NCBI GenBank assembly: GCA_000715635.1
Contig: KL569137.1
Span: 32,204 to 37,506, forward strand
DNA length: 5,303 nucleotides
Reading direction: 5' to 3'
DNA from: Streptomyces violaceus
Lineage (GTDB): Bacteria > Actinomycetota > Actinomycetes > Streptomycetales > Streptomycetaceae
This document shows, piece after piece, positions 1-5,303 of this stretch. The position numbers and the translations under genes were made by a program. The notes beneath the pieces are model-generated. The model was not told where the DNA came from, did not search any database, and saw only the letters and a program-made list of their open reading frames with translations. Each line of letters opens with the position of its first letter. The stretch's first letter is position 1.

Positions 1-154
1 TGACGTCCCGGCACTCGCCGACCGGCTCGCGCTGCTGCTGGGCGATCCGGAACTGGCCGGGGACATGGGCCGCAAGGGCCGGGAACGGGTGCGGGAGCAA
101 TGGGGGTGGGACGGGGCCCACGAGCAGCTGATGTCCCTGCTGGGGGTGGGCTGA
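1..154 (+). CDS. C-terminal end of a probable GT4-type glycosyltransferase (5' part outside window)
   Basis: Only the last 50 codons are present. The frame begins at base 2 and ends at the TGA at 152-154. The peptide contains ALLLGDPELAGDMGRKGRERV followed by a Trp-rich stretch (QWGWDGAHEQL) and a short hydrophobic tail. This matches the usual C-terminus of GT-B fold, family 4 glycosyltransferases: 'LL.dpelar.mG..gre.v...fsw......l..ly', an alpha-helical end that packs back on the nucleotide-sugar domain. The donor-binding EX7E region lies upstream of the window, so donor, acceptor and catalytic integrity cannot be judged. The gene converges on the TetR gene with a 45-bp gap and is probably unrelated to the oxidation operon. 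The coding frame is fairly secure; the family rests on a short tail only. Confidence 0.65.
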   Translation, partial: DVPALADRLALLLGDPELAGDMGRKGRERVREQWGWDGAHEQLMSLLGVG

Positions 155-167
155 GGGCGTGGCGCCC
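155..167. terminator. Weak G+C hairpin between convergent genes
   Basis: The 45-bp gap between the two convergent stop codons contains GGGCG-TGG-CGCCC, a 5-bp perfect stem with a 3-nt loop starting directly after the glycosyltransferase stop. G/C-rich flanks could extend it imperfectly. No T-run follows on either strand. It could act as a bidirectional terminator, since Streptomyces terminators often lack U-tracts, but a 5-bp stem can arise by chance at this G+C content. Confidence 0.25.
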
Positions 168-199
168 GGGCCCCCGAGACGGCCCCGAAACCATCCTGG

Positions 200-820
200 T
201 CAGCGCTTCTCGACGGCGTCGACCATCCGCAACGCGCGCCTGACGGTCTCCGCCAGGGACGGCCCCGCCGCCGCGTCGGACCGCAGCGCCCAGTCCTCCA
301 CCGCGATGCGCATCGCGGTGTTCAGCACGCCCGCTTCCACCCGGACCGCGAGATCGCCGACGGGCCGGCCCGTACGGTCGGCGATCATCGCGGCGAACGT
401 CGCCTCCGCGTCGTAGTGCGCCTCCAGCCACACCGCGCGCAGCCCCGGCTCGTCACGGCACAGCAGCAGCAGGTCGCCCAGGGTCCGCAGACGGGGAGCG
501 GCGTCGTCGTCGTACCGGACGCCCAGGATCGCCTCGGCGAGTGAGCCGTGCTCGCCCCGGTCCTCCCGCAGATGCTCCGTCAGCAGCTCGAGACCCGTGG
601 TGAGCAGGGGACGTACGCACTCCTCCTTGGAGCGGAAGTACCGCCACAGCGTGCGCGTCGACACCCCCGACGCGGAGGCGATGTCGTCCGCGGTCACCGC
701 CGCCACGCCCTTGGCGGCGAAGAGCCGGACCGCCTCCTCGGCGATCTCCATACGCGTCTCGGCGCGCCGCCGCTCCGTCAGCGGTGGCCGCCCCGTGGCC
801 CCACCTGCTCGTCCGGCCAT
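200..820 (-). CDS. TetR/AcrR-family transcriptional regulator
   Basis: A 206-residue one-component regulator, normal length for the family. Residues about 24-70 form the N-terminal DNA-binding domain: helix 1 (RMEIAEEAVRLFAAKG), then the helix-turn-helix VTADDIASASGVSTRTLWRYF (43-62) with the classic TetR ending 'YFRSKEE'. The rest is helical and variable, as expected for the ligand-binding and dimerisation domain; its ligand is not predictable. I place the start at the ATG at 820. It has AGGAGG 4 nt upstream, whereas the in-frame GTG at 847 has no Shine-Dalgarno and lies where transcription from the -10-like box at 851-856 would begin. The gene is divergent from the dehydrogenase-monooxygenase-propeller operon, and a palindrome lies between them. 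By family precedent it probably represses itself and the operon until a pathway compound binds. The regulated target is inferred from position only. Confidence 0.9.
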   Translation of the reverse strand: MAGRAGGATGRPPLTERRRAETRMEIAEEAVRLFAAKGVAAVTADDIASASGVSTRTLWRYFRSKEECVRPLLTTGLELLTEHLREDRGEHGSLAEAILGVRYDDDAAPRLRTLGDLLLLCRDEPGLRAVWLEAHYDAEATFAAMIADRTGRPVGDLAVRVEAGVLNTAMRIAVEDWALRSDAAAGPSLAETVRRALRMVDAVEKR

Positions 821-824
821 GCGC

Positions 825-830
825 CCTCCT
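825..830 (-). promoter_or_regulatory. Ribosome binding site that fixes the TetR start
   Basis: The complement of CCTCCT reads AGGAGG, 4 nt before the ATG at 818-820; with flanks it is GAGGAGGG. The upstream in-frame GTG (845-847) is preceded by an A-rich stretch without purine-rich complementarity to 16S rRNA. This supports the 206-residue form over the 215-residue form. Confidence 0.7.
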
Positions 831-850
831 CGACTTGCCGTGCTCACTCT

Positions 851-856
851 ATTTTA
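851..856 (-). promoter_or_regulatory. Candidate -10 box for the TetR gene
   Basis: On the minus strand this reads TAAAAT, a 5 of 6 match to TATAAT and the most A+T-rich spot in the control region. Transcription would begin roughly at 843-846, giving a leader of about 25 nt ending at the AGGAGG and the ATG at 820. A -35 with 18-bp spacing would be ACGCCA (complement of 875-880), only 3 of 6 to TTGACA. This is therefore a plausible but unproven vegetative-type promoter. It sits next to the 863-883 palindrome, so repressor binding there would block it. Confidence 0.4.
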
Positions 857-862
857 CGTCGC

Positions 863-883
863 TTCACGTCTGACTGGCGTGAA
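863..883. promoter_or_regulatory. 21-bp palindrome, candidate TetR-type operator
   Basis: TTCACG (863-868), a 9-nt centre, then CGTGAA (878-883). Both 6-bp arms match perfectly. Within the centre, 870/876 and 872/874 also pair about the dyad at 873. Length and symmetry suit a dimeric TetR repressor. It lies in the divergent gap, covering the spacer and -35 zone of the candidate regulator promoter and upstream of the dehydrogenase gene, the usual place for an autoregulated shared operator. Assignment to this regulator is inferred from position. Confidence 0.5.
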
Positions 884-914
884 AGGACCTGTTGGCACGT
901 CGCGTCTTTATGTC

Positions 915-941
915 GCACTGAGACAGAAACCAGTACTGTGC
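915..941. promoter_or_regulatory. Second, imperfect dyad near the dehydrogenase gene
   Basis: GCACTG (915-920) and CTGTGC (936-941) form an inverted repeat with one mismatched pair around a dyad at 928, enclosing the 8-bp palindrome CAGTACTG (931-938). It differs in sequence from the 863-883 palindrome. It lies 27-53 bp before the dehydrogenase ATG, where the operon promoter or 5' leader should be, so it could be a second operator. TACTGT (934-939) is a weak -10 look-alike without a matching -35. Low confidence. Confidence 0.2.
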
Positions 942-967
942 CGTCACGTCACGAGCAGAGGAGCCTC

Positions 968-1738
968 ATGGGAGCCACGGGTCTGTCAGGCAAGAGCGTC
1001 ATCGTCACCGGAGCCGCCTCCGGCATCGGCCGCGCCACCGCCCTGCGGTTCGCCGAGGAGGGAGCGAAGGTCGTGGTCGCCGACCTGAACGCGGAGGGCG
1101 CCAAGAACGTCGTCCAAGGCATCGAGTCCGCGGGCGGCACGGCCGTCGCCGTCACGGGCGATCTGAGCGAGGGCGCCGTGGTCGACGCGGTCGTTGCCGC
1201 CGCGACCGGCACCTTCGGCGGCATCGACGTCCTGGTCAACAACGCGGGCGTCATGGACAGCATGTCCGCCACGGCGGACGTCACCGACGCCGAGTGGGAG
1301 CGGGTGCTGCGGATCAATCTCACCGCGCCGTTCCTGCTGACCCGGGCCGCACTGCCGCACATGATCGCCGCGGGCGGCGGAGCCATCGTCAACACCGCGT
1401 CCGAGGCGTCGCTGCGCGGCAGCGCGGCGGGGACGGCGTACACCGTCTCCAAGCACGGTGTCCTCGGCCTCACCCGTTCCCTCGCGGTGATGTACCGGGA
1501 CCAGGGCATCCGCGCCAACGCCATAGCCCCCGGCGGCACGGCCACCGACATCACGGCCGATGTCCACATCGACCGGGAGGCCCACGGACCGTCCGTCGTC
1601 GGCAGGCACTTCGTCAACATGGGCCGCCTCTGCGCACCGGAGGAGCAGGCCGCCGCCATCGTCTATCTCGCCTCCGACGCGGCGAGCGGTGTCAACGGCG
1701 TCATCCTGCCGGTGGACAACGCCTGGGCCGCGGTCTGA
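968..1738 (+). CDS. Short-chain dehydrogenase/reductase (classical SDR), probable NAD-dependent secondary-alcohol dehydrogenase
   Basis: A 256-residue classical SDR of standard length, single Rossmann domain, cytosolic. Visible motifs: cofactor glycine motif TGAASGIG (14-21); Asp39 at the end of beta-2, which normally favours NAD(H) over NADP(H); DL at 65-66; NNAG (91-94); and the catalytic tetrad Asn117, Ser145, Tyr158, Lys162 (YTVSK). The substrate-loop region NAIAPGGTATDI starts at 184. All catalytic residues are intact. The C-terminus reads ILPVDNAWAAV, where many SDRs have 'vDGG'. The start at 968 follows GAGGAG (958-963) with a 4-nt spacer; the frame stays open further upstream but lacks homology there. 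First gene of the operon, 50 bp before the monooxygenase. Oxidation of a cyclic or terpenoid alcohol to the ketone used by that enzyme is inferred from context. The PtlF-PtlE pair of the neopentalenolactone pathway is a precedent for this pairing. Confidence 0.92.
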   Translation: MGATGLSGKSVIVTGAASGIGRATALRFAEEGAKVVVADLNAEGAKNVVQGIESAGGTAVAVTGDLSEGAVVDAVVAAATGTFGGIDVLVNNAGVMDSMSATADVTDAEWERVLRINLTAPFLLTRAALPHMIAAGGGAIVNTASEASLRGSAAGTAYTVSKHGVLGLTRSLAVMYRDQGIRANAIAPGGTATDITADVHIDREAHGPSVVGRHFVNMGRLCAPEEQAAAIVYLASDAASGVNGVILPVDNAWAAV

Positions 1739-1788
1739 CCCCACCCGCCCCCTCACCTACGGCACCCCGCGAGAGGAAGAGGACACCC

Positions 1789-3594
1789 ATGTCCACCCCC
1801 CACACCCCCGTGTCAGCCCTGGGTTTCGACCCGGATGCCTTGCGCGAGCGGTACCGGGCCGAGCGCGACCGGCGGATCCGTCCGGACGGCAACCGCCAGT
1901 ACCGCCGTACCGCGGGCGAGTTCGGCCACTTCGACGAGGACCCGCACGCCGAGCCCGGGTCCACCCGTGAGCCGCTGCACGACCACGTCGAGGTGGCGGT
2001 CGTCGGCGGCGGATTCGGCGGTCTGCTCGCCGCCGCCCGGCTGCGCCAGGCGGGCCTGCGGGACATCCGGATCATCGAGAAGGGCGCCGACGTCGGCGGC
2101 ACCTGGTACTGGAACCGGTACCCGGGGATCCACTGCGACATCGAGTCGTACGTCTACCTGCCCCTGCTGGAGGAGCTCGGCTACGTCCCGAAGTGGAAGT
2201 ACGCCCCGGGCGAGGAGATCAGGGAGCACGCCGCGGCGATCGCACGGCACTTCGACCTCTACCGCGACGCCTGCCTCCGGACGCAGGTGACCGAACTGCG
2301 CTGGGACGAGGCCGAGTCCGTGTGGAGCATCGGCACCGACCGCGGCGACCGTATGACCGCCCGGCATGTCGTGGTGGCGACCGGCCTGCTCAGTCAGCCC
2401 AAGCTGCCCGGGATCGAAGGCATCGAGACCTTCAAGGGGCGCATGTTCCACACCAGCCGCTGGGACTACGACTACACCGGCGGCGACGCGAACGGCGGCC
2501 TGACGGGGCTCGCCGACAAGCGCGTGGCCCTCATCGGCACGGGCGCCACGGCCATCCAGGTCGTCCCGCATCTCGGCCGGGACGCCCGGCACCTGTACGT
2601 GTTCCAGCGCACGCCGTCCTCCGTGGACGTGCGCGGACAGCGCCCCACGGACCCCGAGTGGGCGGGCTCGCTGAAGCCCGGCTGGGCACGGGAGCGCAGG
2701 GACAACTTCCTCGCGGTCGTCACGGGCGGCCGCACCGAGGAGGACCTGGTCGCCGACGGCTGGACCAGCAGCGCCCGCCTCCAGCAGAAGCTCATCCCGA
2801 CCAACAACTACGACGCCCTCACGCCCGAGGAGCGCGAACGCCTGGAGGAGATCGCCGACTTCCAGAAGATGAACGAGCTGCGGGCCCGGGTGGAGGAGAT
2901 CGTCGAGGACCCGGCCACGGCCGAGAAGCTCAAGCCCTGGTACCGCTACATGTGCAAGCGGCCCACCTTCAGCGACCTGTACCTGGAGACCTTCAACCGG
3001 CCGAACGTCACCCTCGTGGACACGGCCGACCACGGGGGCGTCGAGCGCATCACCGAGCACGCCGTCGTGGTGGGCGGGGTGGAGTACGAGGTCGACTGCG
3101 TCGTCTTCGGCACCGGCTTCGAGGTCGGCGTCTCCGGACTGCTGTCCGGGCAGCTCCCCGCGTACGGCAGGGACGGCACCGCCCTGCTGGAGTCCTGGCG
3201 GAACACCGGCCCGAGGACCCTGCACGGCTTCTACAGCCGGGGTTTCCCCAACCTGTTCATGCTCGGCTCGGTGCAGAGCGCCAGCTCCGTGAACTACGTC
3301 CACGTCCTGGACGAACAGGCCACCCATGTCGCCGAGGTGATCGCCGAGGCGCATCGGCGCCAGGCCCCGTGCGTGGAGCCGACGGCCGAGGCGGAGGACG
3401 CCTGGGTGGACACGATCCGTCAGAAGTCGGCGGACCTGTACACGTTCCAGTCCGAGTGCACCCCCGGCTACTACAACGGCGAGGGCATGCCCAGGCCCCG
3501 CAGCGAGTCCTACGGCGACGGCCCGGTCGCGTTCTACGAGCTGATCAGACGCTGGCGCGCGGAGGGCGGCATGGCCGAGGTGCTGGGCTCATGA
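1789..3594 (+). CDS. Type I Baeyer-Villiger monooxygenase, long N-terminal (CPDMO/PtlE-like) class
   Basis: A 601-residue flavoprotein predicted to use FAD, NADPH and O2 to insert oxygen next to a ketone carbonyl, giving an ester or lactone. Order of features: an N-terminal extension of about 65 residues (RERYRAERDRRIRPDGNRQY..., 19-38); FAD Rossmann motif GGGFGG (73-78); GGTWYWNRYPG (103-113); Baeyer-Villiger fingerprint FxGxxxHxxxWD at 215-226 (Phe215, Gly217, His221, Trp225, Asp226); NADPH Rossmann motif GTGATA (250-255); Arg274 in VFQRTP, a likely NADP-phosphate contact; KRP at 390-392, with Arg391 the probable catalytic arginine; and GTGF (441-444). The extension and overall length resemble cyclopentadecanone monooxygenase and PtlE rather than the shorter cyclohexanone or phenylacetone enzymes. 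This similarity is from memory. The ATG at 1789 follows AGAGGA (1778-1783) with a 5-nt spacer. The frame is open back to 1294, but that part overlaps the dehydrogenase. Substrate unknown; probably a bulky cyclic ketone. Confidence 0.93.
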   Translation: MSTPHTPVSALGFDPDALRERYRAERDRRIRPDGNRQYRRTAGEFGHFDEDPHAEPGSTREPLHDHVEVAVVGGGFGGLLAAARLRQAGLRDIRIIEKGADVGGTWYWNRYPGIHCDIESYVYLPLLEELGYVPKWKYAPGEEIREHAAAIARHFDLYRDACLRTQVTELRWDEAESVWSIGTDRGDRMTARHVVVATGLLSQPKLPGIEGIETFKGRMFHTSRWDYDYTGGDANGGLTGLADKRVALIGTGATAIQVVPHLGRDARHLYVFQRTPSSVDVRGQRPTDPEWAGSLKPGWARERRDNFLAVVTGGRTEEDLVADGWTSSARLQQKLIPTNNYDALTPEERERLEEIADFQKMNELRARVEEIVEDPATAEKLKPWYRYMCKRPTFSDLYLETFNRPNVTLVDTADHGGVERITEHAVVVGGVEYEVDCVVFGTGFEVGVSGLLSGQLPAYGRDGTALLESWRNTGPRTLHGFYSRGFPNLFMLGSVQSASSVNYVHVLDEQATHVAEVIAEAHRRQAPCVEPTAEAEDAWVDTIRQKSADLYTFQSECTPGYYNGEGMPRPRSESYGDGPVAFYELIRRWRAEGGMAEVLGS

Positions 3595-5207
3595 CGGGGG
3601 GTGCGAGCAGGTACGGCACGGGTGAGGTGCGCAGCACCCACTGGCAGGCCGAAAGCCTCAACTCGCCCAATCCGCTGTGGGGTTCGAACGGCGTGGCGTT
3701 CGGTCCCGACGGGCGGCTGTACGTCGCCCAGTTCCTCGCCGGGAAGATCAGCGCCGTGGACCCGGCCACCGGGGACGTCGAGGTCGTCGTCCCGATGGAC
3801 AGCCCCGTCGAGTCGCCCGACGACCTGGCCTTCGGGGCGGACGGCTCGATGTACATCGCCGACCTGGTCCCCGGCCGGGTGTGGCGCCGCGGGCCCGACG
3901 GCGAGTACACCCTGGTCTCCGAGGAGGTGCAGGTGCCCAACGGCATCACCTGCGTCGGTGACCGGCTCTTCGTCAACGAGATGAAGATGAACGGCCGGCT
4001 GCTGGAGCTCTTCCCCGAGGGCGGCGATCCGGTCGTCCTCACCGACGGGCTGGCCTTCGGCAACGCGATGCAGCTGGGCCCGGACGGCTGTCTCTACTAC
4101 CCGCACATGATCAGCAGGCAGGTCTGGCGCATACCGCCCGACGGCGGGGTGCCCGAGGTGGTCGCCGAGGACGTGCACGACCCGGTCGCGGTCCGCTTCG
4201 ACCTGGGCGGCGTCCTCAACGTCCTGTCGCGCGGCCCCGAGGGCATCGTCACCCGCGTCGACCTGCACGGCACGGGCTCGCGCTCACTGATCACCAGCGG
4301 GGTCACGGGCCTGGACAACGCCGCGTTCGACGCGGAGAACCGCATGTTCGTCTCCAGCTTCGCCAGCGGCGGCATCACGGAACTGCGTCCCGACGGCCGC
4401 ACCCGCGCGATCGTGCCCCGCGGCCTGGACGGCCCCTACGGTGTGACGATCGACCTCGGCGGCACGGTGTACGCGGCCGACCACTACCGGGTGGCCCGGC
4501 CGGAACAACCCGACGAGAGCGGATCGGGCGACGTGACCACGGAGATCCTCCAGCCCTTCTTCCACGGCATCACGGCCGACGGCGATCTCCTGCACACCAC
4601 CTCCCAGTTCGGCACCGTCCAGACCTACGACCCCGCCGCCGGGACGACCCGGCTCAGGGCGAACGGCCTGAACCAGCCCCTGGGCATCGCGACCCGGGCC
4701 GACGGCGCCCTGGTCGTCGCCGAGACGGGCGCCGGCCGCGTCGTCGCCATCGACGGGACCGACACGGTGAGCGTCCTCGCCGAGGGCCTCGACCACCCCG
4801 TGGACGTGGCCTTCGACGCCGAGCAGCGCTGCTACGTCAGCGACGACCGGCGCGGGGCGATCCTGCGCCTCGACGACGGCGAGGCGGTGCCGGTCGCGGA
4901 GGGCCTCGGCGCCCCCCAGGGCCTCGCCGCGCACGGCGACGAACTCTTCACCGTGGACACCGAACACCGCCGGCTGTGGTCGGTCTCCCTGACGACGGGC
5001 GGCGCCCGTGTCGAGGCCGAATCGCTGGCGGTCGGCATCCCGCCGGGCACCGCCCGCCGCCCGGCTCCCTCGCTCTTCACTCACCACATCCCCGGCCTGG
5101 CCCACCGGTTCGCGGGCCTCACCGCAGCCCCGGACGGCTCCCTGCTCCTGTCGTCGAACGGAGAGGGCACGGTGGTCCGGCTGTCTCCGGCGCGGAGCAA
5201 CACGTAG
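3591..5207 (+). CDS. SMP-30/gluconolactonase- or NHL-like tandem beta-propeller protein, putative lactone hydrolase
   Basis: A 538-residue protein built of repeats of about 40 residues with the pattern 'xNGVaFgpDGrLYVaxxxxGrvxrvdp'. I count twelve, starting near residues 33, 77, 117, 158, 199, 242, 283, 325, 364, 404, 443 and 508, with a roughly 26-residue insertion (480-505) before the last. SMP-30/NHL propellers have six blades and about 300 residues, so this looks like two propellers in tandem. In the first half the inner-loop position carries N33, D77, N117, N158, V199 and D242, resembling the Asn/Asp metal ligands of SMP-30-type lactonases. The second half has Y283, H325, L364, V404, Q443 and A508. 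No signal peptide or membrane segment is seen. The start ATG overlaps the monooxygenase stop (ATGA), with only a GAGG 10 nt upstream, suggesting translational coupling. The frame is open back to 2193 but is a shadow there. Ring-opening of the monooxygenase's lactone product is inferred. A binding or non-enzymatic role is possible. Confidence 0.85.
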   Translation: MTGGASRYGTGEVRSTHWQAESLNSPNPLWGSNGVAFGPDGRLYVAQFLAGKISAVDPATGDVEVVVPMDSPVESPDDLAFGADGSMYIADLVPGRVWRRGPDGEYTLVSEEVQVPNGITCVGDRLFVNEMKMNGRLLELFPEGGDPVVLTDGLAFGNAMQLGPDGCLYYPHMISRQVWRIPPDGGVPEVVAEDVHDPVAVRFDLGGVLNVLSRGPEGIVTRVDLHGTGSRSLITSGVTGLDNAAFDAENRMFVSSFASGGITELRPDGRTRAIVPRGLDGPYGVTIDLGGTVYAADHYRVARPEQPDESGSGDVTTEILQPFFHGITADGDLLHTTSQFGTVQTYDPAAGTTRLRANGLNQPLGIATRADGALVVAETGAGRVVAIDGTDTVSVLAEGLDHPVDVAFDAEQRCYVSDDRRGAILRLDDGEAVPVAEGLGAPQGLAAHGDELFTVDTEHRRLWSVSLTTGGARVEAESLAVGIPPGTARRPAPSLFTHHIPGLAHRFAGLTAAPDGSLLLSSNGEGTVVRLSPARSNT

Positions 5208-5261
5208 GGCCTGTCGTTCGGATCACGCCGCAGACGCGACTGATCCGAACGACAGGCCCTA
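5205..5261. repeat. Perfect 21-bp inverted repeat, 15-nt loop; terminator or miniature mobile-element relic
   Basis: The left arm (5205-5225) is TA followed by GGGCCTGTCGTTCGGATCA; the right arm (5241-5261) is its exact reverse complement, ending in TA. Loop 5226-5240. Such a long perfect stem would make a very stable hairpin directly at the propeller stop codon, so it can end transcription of the operon. No U-run follows (next bases GAGATGAGA). Perfect arms bounded by TA also fit a tiny non-autonomous element of the TA-targeting IS630/Tc1 type. I have an unverified impression that similar GGGCCTGTCGTT motifs are dispersed in Streptomyces genomes. The sequence alone does not decide between the two readings, and both could hold. 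Confidence 0.8.
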
Positions 5262-5303
5262 GAGATGAGATGTCCGCCCCGGAGAGCGGTTCAGCGGCGG
5301 CGG

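Noticed and set aside
190..200. ACCA-TCC-TGGT mini-hairpin next to the TetR stop codon
   Set aside because: A 4-bp stem is too short to be meaningful and has no T-run on either strand.
856..916. Scattered CGTCGC/TGTCGC copies in the control region as possible direct-repeat operators
   Set aside because: Spacing is irregular (about 41 and 13 bp) and the hexamer is common in G+C-rich DNA; there is no consistent phasing.
548..967. Upstream extension of the dehydrogenase frame to 548
   Set aside because: It would overlap the TetR gene antisense and run through the A+T-rich control region. SDR homology begins at 968, directly after a good GAGGAG.
986..1756. Minus-strand open frames opposite the dehydrogenase (986-1756 and 949-1659)
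   Set aside because: Antisense shadows of an intact SDR with all catalytic motifs; the peptides are Asp/Gly/Arg-rich or Ser/Ala/Pro-rich and show no family pattern.
1294..1788. Upstream extension of the monooxygenase frame to 1294
   Set aside because: This part is an Arg/His/Pro-rich shadow of the dehydrogenase. The monooxygenase has its own ribosome binding site and ATG at 1789.
1813..3354. Long minus-strand open frame (about 513 codons) opposite the monooxygenase
   Set aside because: It is the antisense reading of a clearly homologous gene, composed of low-complexity Val/Gly/Arg/Ala-rich peptide with no recognisable domain. Such frames are routine in G+C-rich actinomycete DNA.
2193..3590. 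Upstream extension of the propeller frame, suggesting a 1004-residue protein
   Set aside because: Before 3591 the peptide is Arg/Gly/Pro-rich out-of-frame monooxygenase sequence. Recognisable propeller repeats begin only after the ATG in the ATGA overlap.
3534..5105. Minus-strand open frames opposite the propeller gene
   Set aside because: They mirror the repeat structure of the sense gene and have Val/Gly/Asp/Ala-rich composition without any motif.
5291..5303. Possible C-terminal end of a minus-strand gene entering from the right (TCA at 5291 read as TGA, preceded by Arg codons)
   Set aside because: Only three codons are inside the window, in a simple GCGG repeat. A convergent gene would fit the terminator-like repeat at 5205-5261, but there is too little sequence to call it.

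Overview
The base composition (very G+C-rich, with strong G/C bias at third codon positions), the strong GAGGAG-type ribosome binding sites, and the gene families all point to an actinomycete, most likely Streptomyces or a close relative. I saw no in-frame TTA codon in the genes called here. No RNA gene, CRISPR array or transposase gene is visible.

Layout. The window opens with the last 50 codons of a plus-strand gene that looks like a GT4-type glycosyltransferase. It converges on a minus-strand TetR-family regulator (200-820). A 147-bp divergent control region (821-967) holds a convincing 21-bp palindrome and a -10-like box for the regulator. Three tightly packed plus-strand genes follow: a short-chain dehydrogenase (968-1738), a long-form type I Baeyer-Villiger monooxygenase (1789-3594), and a 538-residue SMP-30/NHL-like beta-propeller protein (3591-5207) whose start overlaps the monooxygenase stop in an ATGA. 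The unit ends in a perfect 21-bp inverted repeat with a 15-nt loop (5205-5261). This is either a strong terminator or a very small mobile-element relic. The last 40 bp hold no gene I can support.

How the genes may work together. The order alcohol dehydrogenase, ketone-to-lactone monooxygenase, lactonase-like propeller reads as a three-step route: secondary alcohol to ketone, ketone to ester or lactone, lactone to hydroxy acid. The divergent TetR protein is the obvious candidate local repressor. The monooxygenase resembles the long N-terminal class that includes cyclopentadecanone monooxygenase and PtlE, so a bulky cyclic or terpenoid ketone is the likeliest substrate type. The actual substrate cannot be read from the sequence.

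Most distinctive points. (1) The propeller protein has twelve blade-like repeats, suggesting two tandem six-bladed propellers. Only the first has an Asn/Asp-rich ring at the position where SMP-30-family lactonases bind metal. (2) The inverted repeat is flanked by TA in such a way that the upstream gene's TAG stop exists with or without the element.
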